Assembly (NCBI RefSeq): GCF_003254705.1
Contig: NZ_QFYR01000002.1
Location: 372,001-436,000 of the forward strand
Source: Phenylobacterium deserti
GTDB taxonomy: Bacteria > Pseudomonadota > Alphaproteobacteria > Caulobacterales > Caulobacteraceae
Length of the DNA stretch: 64,000 nt
Reading direction: 5' to 3'
The notes below the pieces were generated by a model. That model worked only from the letters and a program-made list of their open reading frames with translations, did not search any database and was not told the DNA's origin. The translations under genes and the position numbers were made by a program. Shown one piece after another: positions 8,642-20,478 of the stretch; within the stretch, counting starts at the first letter, position 1, and each line of letters begins with the position of its first letter.

Positions 8642-8723
8642 TGCGGCGCAAATTGCCTATGCCCTTTGGGGCGTTTCCTCCCTATGAACTTCAAGGCCGC
8701 GCCACTGCGCGGCCTCTTTTTTT
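8642..8723 (+). ncRNA. Candidate small RNA with exposed CCUCC motif
   Basis: Between the DUF3089 gene and gltB there is a roughly 80-nt stretch with RNA-like layout. It has a short hairpin (ATGCCC-TTTG-GGGCGT, about 8659-8674), a pyrimidine-rich single-stranded TTTCCTCCCTAT segment that can pair with Shine-Dalgarno sequences, and a perfect rho-independent terminator. The anti-Shine-Dalgarno segment recalls alphaproteobacterial CCUCC-loop small RNAs. The 5' end is a guess, placed after the LacI-type operator. It may instead be a terminated leader. Confidence 0.35.
8695..8723 (+). terminator. Strong intrinsic terminator upstream of gltB
   Basis: GGCCGCGC-CACT-GCGCGGCC is a perfect 8-bp GC stem followed by TC and seven T residues. 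It lies about 170 bp downstream of the DUF3089 stop, so it may end that gene's transcript or define a separate short RNA. Confidence 0.85.
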
Positions 8724-8729
8724 GACCCG

Positions 8730-8770
8730 TTTCCAAAGCTCCGAAGACGGCCTTTTCGGAGCTTTGGAAA
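8730..8770. repeat. 16-bp perfect inverted repeat in gltB upstream region
   Basis: TTTCCAAAGCTCCGAA and its exact reverse complement are separated by nine bases. No T-tract follows in either direction, so it is not a classic terminator. It could be a leader hairpin controlling gltB, a processing site, or a binding site for a dimeric regulator. Confidence 0.6.
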
Positions 8771-8899
8771 AATCTTCCTCAGGCCCAGCTTTCCTGGCAT
8801 CGACAAGGCATGTTCTTGCCGAGTAAATGCCCGCGACAGCGTGTTGAAACCCGTTAGGCGGCGCCCAGCCCCAGCGGCGCTTCGGCATGCGCGAGGGGA

Positions 8900-13564
<4,665 letters not shown>

Positions 13565-13590
13565 CAACTCGGAAATCGGAGACTGACCCC

Positions 13591-15042
13591 ATGGGCAAGC
13601 CCACCGGCTTCCTTGAAATCGAACGCCATGACCGGGGCTATGAAGCCCCGCAAGAGCGCCTGAAGCACTGGAAAGAGTTCGTTCGGCCGCTGCCTTATCC
13701 CGAGCTGCAACGCCAAGCGTCGCGCTGCATGGATTGCGGGATCCCGTTCTGTCACCAGGGATGCCCGGTGAACAACCAGATCCCGGACTTCAACAACCTG
13801 GTCTATCGCGACCAGTGGAAGGACGCGCTGGACAACCTGCAGTCCACCAACAACTTCCCGGAGTTCACGGGCCGCGTCTGCCCGGCGCCCTGCGAGGCGT
13901 CCTGCACGCTGAACATCGAGGACGTGCCGGTCACCATCAAGTCGATCGAGTGCGAGATCGTCGACCGCGGCTGGCAGGAAGGCTGGATCAAGCCGCAGCC
14001 GAGCCCCCGCGGGACGGGCAAGCGGGTGGCGGTGGTGGGCTCCGGCCCCGCGGGTCTGGCCTGCGCCCAGCAGCTGGCCAGAGCCGGCCATGCGCCGACT
14101 GTGTTCGAGAAGTCGGACCGGATCGGCGGCCTGCTGCGCTACGGCATCCCCGATTTCAAGATGGAGAAGCACCTGATCGATCGGCGCATCCAGCAGATGG
14201 AAGCCGAAGGGGTGATCTTCCGGACCAACTTCGAAGTGGGCGTCACCGTCTCGGTGGAGCGCCTGTTGGACGACTACGACGTGCTGGTCATGGCGGGCGG
14301 GGCGGAAAACCCGCGGGACCTGCCCGTTCCCGGGCGTGAGCTGGGCGGCGTTCACTTCGCCATGGAGTTCCTGACCCAGCAAAACAAGCGCAACGCCGGC
14401 GATCCGGAAGAGCGCGCGGCCCCGGACGGCACCCTGTCGGCAGCCGGCAAGCACGTGGTGGTGATCGGCGGCGGCGACACCGGCTCGGACTGCATCGGCA
14501 CCTCCAACCGGCACGGCGCGGTCTCGGTCACCCAGCTGGAGATCATGCCCCAGCCGCCGGAACGCGAGAACAAGGTGCTCACCTGGCCCGACTGGCCGCT
14601 GAAGCTGCGCACCTCCTCGAGCCACGAGGAAGGCTGCGAGCGCGAGTTCGCGGTCGGCACCAAGCGGTTCGTCGGCAAGGACGGCCATGTGACGGCGGTC
14701 GAGTGCGTGCGCCTGGAGTGGGTGAAAGGCGATGACGGCCGGATGAAGATGCAGGAGGTCGAGGGCTCGGCTTTCGAGCTGAAGGCCGACCTGGTGCTGC
14801 TGGCGATGGGCTTCGTCGGTCCCCGGCATGCCGGGCTGGTCGAAACGGCGGGCGTCGAGCTTGACCCGCGCGGCAACGTCCGGGCTAACGTCGTCGACTA
14901 TCGCACGTCAGCGCCGAACGTCTTCACGTGCGGGGACATGCGGCGGGGCCAGTCCCTGGTGGTGTGGGCTATCCGCGAGGGCCGCCAGTGCGCCCAGGCA
15001 GTGGACGCCTACCTGATGGGCGAGAGCCGCCTGCCGCGATAA
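13591..15042 (+). CDS. gltD: Glutamate synthase (NADPH) small subunit
   Basis: A 483-residue partner of GltB that passes electrons from NADPH through FAD and iron-sulfur centres to the large subunit. N-terminal cysteines [13 protein letters not shown] (Cys46, 49, 54, 58) and CPAPCEASC (Cys97, 101, 105) bind 4Fe-4S clusters. The FAD Rossmann motif [15 protein letters not shown] lies near residue 150 and the NADPH motif [12 protein letters not shown] near 290. Length and motifs are typical of the family. It forms an operon with gltB and is followed by a hairpin shared with the convergent lipoprotein gene. Confidence 0.97.
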   Translation: MGKPTGFLEIERHDRGYEAPQERLKHWKEFVRPLPYPELQRQASRCMDCGIPFCHQGCPVNNQIPDFNNLVYRDQWKDALDNLQSTNNFPEFTGRVCPAPCEASCTLNIEDVPVTIKSIECEIVDRGWQEGWIKPQPSPRGTGKRVAVVGSGPAGLACAQQLARAGHAPTVFEKSDRIGGLLRYGIPDFKMEKHLIDRRIQQMEAEGVIFRTNFEVGVTVSVERLLDDYDVLVMAGGAENPRDLPVPGRELGGVHFAMEFLTQQNKRNAGDPEERAAPDGTLSAAGKHVVVIGGGDTGSDCIGTSNRHGAVSVTQLEIMPQPPERENKVLTWPDWPLKLRTSSSHEEGCEREFAVGTKRFVGKDGHVTAVECVRLEWVKGDDGRMKMQEVEGSAFELKADLVLLAMGFVGPRHAGLVETAGVELDPRGNVRANVVDYRTSAPNVFTCGDMRRGQSLVVWAIREGRQCAQAVDAYLMGESRLPR

Positions 15043-15049
15043 GGATAGC

Positions 15050-15075
15050 GGTCGCCTCGGCGGGCCGAGGCGACC
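15050..15075. terminator. Bidirectional hairpin between gltD and lipoprotein gene
   Basis: GGTCGCCTCGG-CGGG-CCGAGGCGACC is an 11-bp perfect stem lying between two convergent stop codons. There is no strong T-tract, so termination efficiency is uncertain, but position and strength fit a bidirectional terminator. Confidence 0.6.
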
Positions 15076-15083
15076 AGCCTTCA

Positions 15084-15644
15084 TCAGCTCGGCTGCATGC
15101 CCTGAACGTGGGTCAGGTGCTGCTGCACGATCGGCGCGATCTGCGCCGCGGCCGCCTTGAGCTGGGGCGTGTCGCCGTTCTGGGCATAGCCGCTGTGCAA
15201 GGCCAGGGCTTCCTGGTGCGCCATCAGCTGCTGCTGCAGGTACATGCGGTCGAAGGCGGCGCCCGAGGCGCCTTGCAGCTGCCGGATCATGCCGGCGCGA
15301 CGGGCGTCGAGCGGCGGAGGCGGCGGGTTCATGCCGGCCTGCTGGGCGGCGGCCATGACGATCTGGGTCGAGTTGGTGTGGTCGCGGATCATCTGAGCCG
15401 CGAAGTCCTTCACCGCCTGCGACGAGCCCTTGGACTGCGCCAGCTGGCTCGATTGGATCTCGTACATGTCGCTGCGGGCGGCTTCCGCGATAAAGGCGGT
15501 CGCGGTGGTCGGCGCAGCCGCGGCGGCGGCCGCCGAAGCCGGCGAGCCCATGGCCGAGGCGCTGCTGGCGCTCTGCATGTCGCTGGCGCAGGCCGCGAGA
15601 CTGAGGGCGCAAGCGGCGGTGGCCGCAAGGTAGATGGTACGCAT
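15084..15644 (-). CDS. DUF4142 lipoprotein
   Basis: A 186-residue exported protein. The signal sequence ends in a lipobox, LAAC, with Cys19 as the lipidated residue. An Ala/Ser-rich linker is followed by the all-helical, ferritin-like DUF4142 domain (FIAEAARSDMYEIQSSQLAQ, FAAQMIRDH, LMAHQEALALHSGYA). The ATG at 15644 is preceded by GGAG at seven bases. DUF4142 proteins are often members of general stress regulons in alphaproteobacteria, and an EcfG-type promoter sits immediately upstream, so envelope-stress expression is likely. The molecular role is unknown. Confidence 0.85.
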   Translation of the reverse strand: MRTIYLAATAACALSLAACASDMQSASSASAMGSPASAAAAAAAPTTATAFIAEAARSDMYEIQSSQLAQSKGSSQAVKDFAAQMIRDHTNSTQIVMAAAQQAGMNPPPPPLDARRAGMIRQLQGASGAAFDRMYLQQQLMAHQEALALHSGYAQNGDTPQLKAAAAQIAPIVQQHLTHVQGMQPS

Positions 15645-15678
15645 CGGGTATCTCCAGGCCATGACGGTCGCGCTGCTC

Positions 15679-15703
15679 AACCGGGAATGGAGACCGACGT
15701 TCC
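15679..15703 (-). promoter_or_regulatory. EcfG-type stress promoter of DUF4142 lipoprotein
   Basis: On the minus strand GGAAC, 16 nt, GGTT match the alphaproteobacterial EcfG/SigT general-stress consensus (GGAAC, N16-17, CGTT; equivalently GGAAC, N18-19, TT). The implied start is about 26 nt before the ATG at 15644. Confidence 0.6.
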
Positions 15704-15740
15704 TTTCGCCATCATTTGCTGGTGCGGTTGCGATAAAGAA

Positions 15741-15908
15741 TCAAGCGTCGCCGATCAGCTCGACAACGCGCCCGGAACCGTCGCAGTCGGGGCAGGGCGC
15801 GCCCTGCAGCCGCCCGGAGCCGCCGCAGCGGGGGCAGAGGTTCTCGCCGCTTTGCGGCGTGCCGGGCGGGACCTGGTCGCCAGGGTGAAGATCGGGTTCG
15901 GGGCTCAT
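15741..15908 (-). CDS. Small DnaJ-like CxxCxGxG zinc-ribbon protein
   Basis: A 55-residue protein. Two CxxC pairs, CPRCGGSGRL and CPDCDGSGRV, form a miniature of the DnaJ cysteine-rich zinc domain. ATG at 15908 follows the stop of the large gene upstream by 26 nt on the same strand, so it is probably the last gene of the ino1 operon. Zinc binding is inferred from the cysteine pattern. Without a J-domain it cannot be a full DnaJ; it may be a small chaperone-like or RNA/protein-binding adaptor. The overlapping longer frame starting at 15915 destroys the cysteine pattern and is not favoured. Confidence 0.7.
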   Translation of the reverse strand: MSPEPDLHPGDQVPPGTPQSGENLCPRCGGSGRLQGAPCPDCDGSGRVVELIGDA

Positions 15909-15934
15909 GTGTCATGAACCGCCGGGCGGCGCGG

Positions 15935-17644
15935 TCAGTTCGCGGCGAGCGCCGTCAGCCGTTCGGCGTAGCGGGCGGCGTGAGCTGAGATCCTGGGCTG
16001 CTCATCGGCGCCTGCGGAGCCTGCCGCAAAGCGCCAGAGCCCGGCCTGGAAGGCGGGGTAGCAGAGGGCGAAGAAGGCCAGCAGGCGAGGATCGACCGCA
16101 AAGCCGCTGACCGCCTCGACGCCGGCGCAGACGCGCTGCACTTCCTCGTCCGTCAGGTCGAACTCGACGGCCGCGCCGGCCACGTCCCAGGCGATGTCCT
16201 GGCAGCCCAGCAGGTCGTGGGCTTCCGAATGGTCGAGGGCGTCGGTCTTGAGCAGCAGACCGTCGGGGCTGATCCGCCATTCCCAGGAGTGAAGGCGGCC
16301 GTCGATGTGGACCGGGCGGGCCACGTCTTCCGGCCAGGCGAGCCGGGGCTCGAGAGCCTCGGCGGTGTGCGTCCCAAGCAGCTCGCCCGCGTTCACGCGG
16401 GCCATCTCGGCCAGCTCGTCCAGGCGGGCGCCCTGTTCGGGATCGGCCGGGAAGGCCGAAGCGCGGAAGCCCAGATAGCGACCGAGGTGTTCCACGAACT
16501 CCTGGCGATCCGGGCCGACGCCGATCTCGCCCGGCTCCCAGCGCTCCAGCAGGAAGCCGCGACGCAGGGCCAGCGGCTCGGGCGAGAAGCCCGCGCGATG
16601 CAGCGCCTGGGCGCGTTCGAACTTGCCTTGGCCGATGGCGCCCAGGCCGGCGAACTTGGCAAGCCAGGCGCCGGTGGCGGTGGTCAGCCGGAACTTCAGC
16701 CGCTCCTGCGCTGGGTTGGCGGGCGGCCAGGCGTCCGTGCGCAGGTCCTTTCGCCAGGCGCCGCCGGACAGGTCCTCGATCCGGTCGATCGGCGGCATCA
16801 GGTCGGCGAACCATTGCTCCAGCGGCTCGTCCACCTGGAGGTCACGGAAGGTGGCGACTGGTCGCTGGGCCGCGGCCCAGCGGGCGCGATGCTGCGGGCT
16901 GGCCTCGGGACCCAAGTCGCCGGGGTGGCTGGGCAGGAAGACGATGCGCTCAGGGCTTACGCCGAGCTCTTCGAGCAGGTCGGCCGTGGCGCCGAACGAG
17001 CTGCCCGACAGGCCGGGGCCTTCGTCCACGATGGCGAAGGGGCCGGCGTGACTGGCGAACAGCTGACGCAGGGCTTCCGACGCCTGCATGCGGCGGCGGA
17101 ACGGCTCGCCGGTCGGGCGCAGGGTGTAGAAGGTCTTGGCGTTGGCGGCGGCGGCCACAAGGGCGGCCAAACCCGTGCCGATGCTGCGCAGGCCGATCAC
17201 CAGGGGTGGCGAGTCCCAGCGGTGCTCGATGGCCGCCTTGAGGAAGCCTTCCGGATAGCTGGCATAGAAGGCGTAGCCTTCCGGCGTTTTGACAGAAATC
17301 GCGTCGGGGGCGGGCTGCAGAGCGACGGCCATCAGCTCCAGGGCGATGGGCGGGCCGCTGGAGGCGTAGCCGCTCCAGGCCGAGGCGGCGAGCTTCTTGG
17401 CGAGCGCCAGCAGCAGGTTGGCGCAGGCCTCCTGCATGGGAGAAAGGTCATCGAAGCCGCGCTGATCGAACTCGGCGTCGGCGAACCCCTGCATCAGGCC
17501 TGAGGCCTGCACGAAGGCGTCGGTGAGAAGGTCGTGCCGGGCGACGCCCGCGCCAGCTTCTTCCGCGGTCTTCAGCGTGGCGGTGAGGGCGCGCAGCGCC
17601 TTGCGGGGCGCGAGCCTGCGCGCCCGGTCTCCATAGACCAGCAT
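15935..17644 (-). CDS. Phosphoribosyltransferase-like / kinase-like fusion protein
   Basis: A 569-residue soluble protein that I cannot name as a known enzyme. The N-terminal half resembles a type I phosphoribosyltransferase: PPLVIGLRSIGTGLAALVAA (146-165) is followed by FAIVDEGPGLSGSSFG (203-218), which matches the PRPP-binding VDD-type loop. The C-terminal half looks like an aminoglycoside-phosphotransferase/choline-kinase fold, with VHIDGRLHSWEW (445-456), LLKTDALDHS and CQDIAWDVAGAAVEF (about 482-496). It overlaps the phosphatase stop by one base (TGATG). Fused phosphoryl-transfer domains beside two phosphatases suggest metabolism of a phosphorylated sugar or cyclitol; the reaction is not known. 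Confidence 0.6.
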   Translation of the reverse strand: MLVYGDRARRLAPRKALRALTATLKTAEEAGAGVARHDLLTDAFVQASGLMQGFADAEFDQRGFDDLSPMQEACANLLLALAKKLAASAWSGYASSGPPIALELMAVALQPAPDAISVKTPEGYAFYASYPEGFLKAAIEHRWDSPPLVIGLRSIGTGLAALVAAAANAKTFYTLRPTGEPFRRRMQASEALRQLFASHAGPFAIVDEGPGLSGSSFGATADLLEELGVSPERIVFLPSHPGDLGPEASPQHRARWAAAQRPVATFRDLQVDEPLEQWFADLMPPIDRIEDLSGGAWRKDLRTDAWPPANPAQERLKFRLTTATGAWLAKFAGLGAIGQGKFERAQALHRAGFSPEPLALRRGFLLERWEPGEIGVGPDRQEFVEHLGRYLGFRASAFPADPEQGARLDELAEMARVNAGELLGTHTAEALEPRLAWPEDVARPVHIDGRLHSWEWRISPDGLLLKTDALDHSEAHDLLGCQDIAWDVAGAAVEFDLTDEEVQRVCAGVEAVSGFAVDPRLLAFFALCYPAFQAGLWRFAAGSAGADEQPRISAHAARYAERLTALAAN

Positions 17645-18168
17645 CAGGCGCCGGCCGTCAGGTGGCGGTAGGCGACGGCCTTGAAGGCGTCAAAGGTGGG
17701 GACCCGCGCTTGCGGCGCGCTGCGGCCGAGCCAGCAGGTCCAGGCCTCGTACTGGGCGGGGCTTGGAGAGACGAGCTCTCGCACGTCCTTGGATCGCGAC
17801 AGGGCCTCCATGGGTCCCATGCCACGGTCCACCAGCACGCACAGCGCAACAGTGGCGGAACGGCCGATGCCGTGTTCGCAATGGATCAGCAAGCGCCGGC
17901 CCTCCCGACGGGCATCTGCCGCGAAGGCGACGCCCGCGTCCAGCATAGACTGGCTGACGGCGTGGTGATCAAACGTCGGAAGGTGCAGGAAGCGGATCCC
18001 GCAACCTTCCAGTTCATGGGGGTCGTCGCAGGCCTCGGATCGGACGTCGATCACCGCGCCGACGCCATGGTCGGCCGCCAGCGCGGCGGCCCGGCCGGCC
18101 GGAAAGCTGCCGCCGACCGCCAGATCGGGCGTGATCCAGCTGAGGTTCGGCGTCCAGCCTCCGGGCAC
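17644..18168 (-). CDS. Dual-specificity (tyrosine-type) phosphatase
   Basis: Predicted 174 residues. The signature HCEHGIGRSAT (96-106) supplies Cys97 and Arg103 of the Cx5R phosphatase loop, and Asp in the HLPTFDHH segment is the likely general acid. GTG at 18168 is chosen because it follows the upstream stop by five bases; the exact start is uncertain. Members dephosphorylate proteins or small phosphates such as inositol phosphates. Its place in an operon beginning with inositol-phosphate synthase makes a cyclitol-phosphate substrate plausible, but this is inference. Confidence 0.8.
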   Translation of the reverse strand: MPGGWTPNLSWITPDLAVGGSFPAGRAAALAADHGVGAVIDVRSEACDDPHELEGCGIRFLHLPTFDHHAVSQSMLDAGVAFAADARREGRRLLIHCEHGIGRSATVALCVLVDRGMGPMEALSRSKDVRELVSPSPAQYEAWTCWLGRSAPQARVPTFDAFKAVAYRHLTAGA

Positions 18169-18173
18169 CGACG

Positions 18174-19100
18174 TCAGCCTACGGCCAGAAGCGGCTCGGG
18201 CTGGGCGCTGCTGGCGGGCGCGTAGCGGCGGATCATCTGGCCGCAGAACTCCGCAAACTCCTCGGCCACCTGCGGCGGGCTGGTGTGGTGCGGCTCGATC
18301 CCCCGATGCTCGGGGGTGAAGCAGAAGGTGACCGTGACGTCGAAGTCGGCCAGCGCCTCCATCTGCTTGTCGAACCAGCGCAGGGCGTCCGGGCGGAAGC
18401 TGTCGGCCCAGGACAGGCCTGTGCGCAGGTGCTTGACGCCCAGGCGCTTCAGCCACTCGACCGCGGGCTCGAGGCGATGGTCCTCGAAGTGGAACCACTG
18501 GCAGATGCCCATGCCCTGGCCGTGCTCGGCGAAGGCCTCGACCGCCGGCTTGGGCGAGCCGTCCTCGCGCAGCAGGCCCATGTGGAAGTGCCGGTAGTAG
18601 GACGAGCCCTCGGCTTCCTTGTGGCGGGTGGTGGCTTCCCAGGTTTTGGGCAGGTCCCACAGGCTGTACCAGTGGGCGCGGTCGACCTTGCCGACCAGCA
18701 ACTCGGCGGTCTTCTTGACGCCCCAGGCCTGGACCTCTTCCGAGCCAAAGGAGGAGACGCCGACCTCGGTGACCCAGACGGGCTTGTCGGTGACCGCGCG
18801 GATCTCCTCGACCTTTGCCGGCCACTCGTCGATGGACCACAGGTTCCAGTCCAGCGGAAAGCCGTGGACGGCGACGACGTCGATCTCGTCCAACGCGCCC
18901 TTGGCTTCCAGGCGCTTCAGGAAGCCCGGATCAATGGGGGACATGCCGCCGAGCACGCGGGGCAGGCGGCTGTTCTCGGCCGCGATGGCCTGGCCGGCGA
19001 GACGGGTCATGTTGGCGAACATGTCCCACTCGGGGTCGATGTTCGGGTCCCAGTGGCTCTTGTTGTTCGGCTCGTTCCAGATCTTGGCAGCTTCGATCAT
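18174..19100 (-). CDS. Glycoside hydrolase, GH39/beta-xylosidase-like, apparently circularly permuted
   Basis: Predicted 308 residues of a (beta/alpha)8 clan-A type hydrolase. The protein begins almost at the acid/base motif: KIWNEPN with Glu10, normally at the end of strand 4. The nucleophile motif WVTEVG has Glu112. After the usual closing segment (MGLLREDGSPKPA) comes a stretch that reads like strands 1-3 of the barrel: WLKRLGVKHLRTGLSW, then a P-rich EEFAEFCGQMIRRYA helix that usually precedes WNEPN. The ATG at 19100 overlaps the methyltransferase stop by four bases, so no upstream sequence is missing. The natural glycoside is unknown; no signal peptide, so cytoplasmic. Confidence 0.75.
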   Translation of the reverse strand: MIEAAKIWNEPNNKSHWDPNIDPEWDMFANMTRLAGQAIAAENSRLPRVLGGMSPIDPGFLKRLEAKGALDEIDVVAVHGFPLDWNLWSIDEWPAKVEEIRAVTDKPVWVTEVGVSSFGSEEVQAWGVKKTAELLVGKVDRAHWYSLWDLPKTWEATTRHKEAEGSSYYRHFHMGLLREDGSPKPAVEAFAEHGQGMGICQWFHFEDHRLEPAVEWLKRLGVKHLRTGLSWADSFRPDALRWFDKQMEALADFDVTVTFCFTPEHRGIEPHHTSPPQVAEEFAEFCGQMIRRYAPASSAQPEPLLAVG

Positions 19101-19885
19101 GCGTGGCCCCCGCCGTTCGTCGTTCCGTTGGTCTTTGGCTTGGCCGGATAAACCGCTCCGGCTGGTGTCGGCCGCTCGCCGCGGCGGCAGATGAACACCT
19201 CTTCTTCCGGGTGCTCGAGGATCTGGAACCCGGCGCTGCGCAGCATGGCGGCCGAGCAGGCGGCGTTGGGCGCCCACCAGTTGGTCCAGTCGTTGGCGTA
19301 CTTGTGCTCGATGAAGTGCATCTTCGGGTAGCCGGGCTCCTCGAAGTGCTCCTGCTCGAAGAAGTCGTAGTCGGCGCGAACGGGCGCTTCCTCAGGGGAG
19401 CCGCGCTGCATTGACTGGAAGATCAGGATGTCCTTGGCCACGTGATCGTGGATGAGGTCCAGCGCCAGCAAGGGATGGCGCAGGTGGTAGAGCACGCCCA
19501 TGAACAGCACGACGTCGAAGGTCTCGCCGATCTGGGCGACGTCGTAGACGCTCAGCTCGCGGAACTCGATGTCGATGCCCTTCACCTCGGCGGCGAAGCG
19601 GGCCTGGTTCAGGTAGCGCTCGTCGAAGTCGATGCCGAGGACGCGGTCGGCGCCGCGGCGCTTCATCTCGATGGAGTAGAAGCCGGCGTTGCAGCCGATA
19701 TCCAGCACCGTCTTGCCCGTGAGGTCCTCCGGGATGGCGTGCTGGAACATCTTCCACTTCACGTTCGGGTAGTCGTTCAGGAAGTGGTTCGGGGCGGTCT
19801 GCACCCCGTTCAGGTCGATGTTGTGGAACCAGTCGCCGAGGGCGGCGGCGCGCTCCCGGATCTGGTCGCCGGTCAGGCTGCTCAT
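19097..19885 (-). CDS. SAM-dependent methyltransferase
   Basis: A 262-residue class I methyltransferase. Motif I is VLDIGCNAGFYSIEM (60-74), followed by the acidic ribose loop GIDFDERYL and the post-motif FDVVLFMGVLYHLRHP. It resembles the family I recall as Rta_06860-type (TIGR04290), not checked. The ATG at 19885 overlaps the phosphatase stop (ATGA). Flanked by inositol-phosphate synthase, a phosphatase and a glycosidase, it may methylate an inositol, a sugar or a glycoside. No tRNA- or protein-methyltransferase signature is seen. The acceptor is unknown. Confidence 0.85.
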   Translation of the reverse strand: MSSLTGDQIRERAAALGDWFHNIDLNGVQTAPNHFLNDYPNVKWKMFQHAIPEDLTGKTVLDIGCNAGFYSIEMKRRGADRVLGIDFDERYLNQARFAAEVKGIDIEFRELSVYDVAQIGETFDVVLFMGVLYHLRHPLLALDLIHDHVAKDILIFQSMQRGSPEEAPVRADYDFFEQEHFEEPGYPKMHFIEHKYANDWTNWWAPNAACSAAMLRSAGFQILEHPEEEVFICRRGERPTPAGAVYPAKPKTNGTTNGGGHA

Positions 19886-20478
19886 CGCGGGACCTCGTTT
19901 ATGCTCTGCACTTTCATTCCCCAGTCTCCGGTGACGAGCACGCTGATCGAGCCTGGGCTGACTTCCAGGCGGTGGTGCTGGTCGAGCGACAAGCCCAGCG
20001 CGTGGGCGAGCGCCGCCTTGATCGCGTCGGCGTGACTGACCGCCGCGATCTTCTGGTCCGGATGGCGCGCCCGGACCTCGTCCAGCCAGCGGCGCAGGCG
20101 GACCTGAACCTCCAGCATGCTTTCGCCGCCCGGAGGCCGGGCGATCGACCGCTGGGCGTTCCAGGCGGCCCAGCGTAGGTCGGCGTTCAGCGCGTCGAAG
20201 CCGGCGCCGGTCCACTCGCCGAAGTCGATCTCGATCAGGTCGTCCGCGGTCTGCAGGGGCAGGGCGGCGGCCTGGGCGATCGGCTCGGCGGTCTGCTGGG
20301 TTCGCTCCAGCGGGCTCGAATAGACGGCGGCGAGGCTCTCGCCCTTCAGGCGCTCGGCGAGCACCTGGGCTTCCCGCCGGCCGGCTTCGCCCAGGCCGAC
20401 GCCGGCCATCCGCCCGCAGAGGACGTGGCCGAGACGATCATGGGAGCCGTGCCGCACGAAGAAGACCGTGGTGGTCAC
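19882..20478 (-). CDS. Histidine phosphatase (phosphoglycerate-mutase-like)
   Basis: Predicted 198 residues. The phosphohistidine motif is FFVRHGSHD (RHG at 9-11), with [12 protein letters not shown] as the substrate-binding arginine segment and AVSHADAIK as the second catalytic histidine. The GTG start overlaps the ino1 stop by four bases (GTGA), so the two are translationally coupled. The family removes phosphate from small metabolites. Being second in the operon after myo-inositol-phosphate synthase, it is a good candidate for hydrolysing inositol phosphate to free inositol, since no inositol monophosphatase of the usual IMPase type is encoded nearby. Confidence 0.85.
   Translation of the reverse strand: MTTTVFFVRHGSHDRLGHVLCGRMAGVGLGEAGRREAQVLAERLKGESLAAVYSSPLERTQQTAEPIAQAAALPLQTADDLIEIDFGEWTGAGFDALNADLRWAAWNAQRSIARPPGGESMLEVQVRLRRWLDEVRARHPDQKIAAVSHADAIKAALAHALGLSLDQHHRLEVSPGSISVLVTGDWGMKVQSINEVPR

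Noticed and set aside
8641..8826. 61-codon frame in the gltB upstream region
   Set aside because: It runs through a perfect terminator stem and a 16-bp inverted repeat, lacks a ribosome site, and has no protein-like pattern.
15712..15915. 67-codon frame overlapping the CxxC protein
   Set aside because: The other frame gives two clean CxxC-GSG units; this one is Arg/Pro-rich with no pattern.
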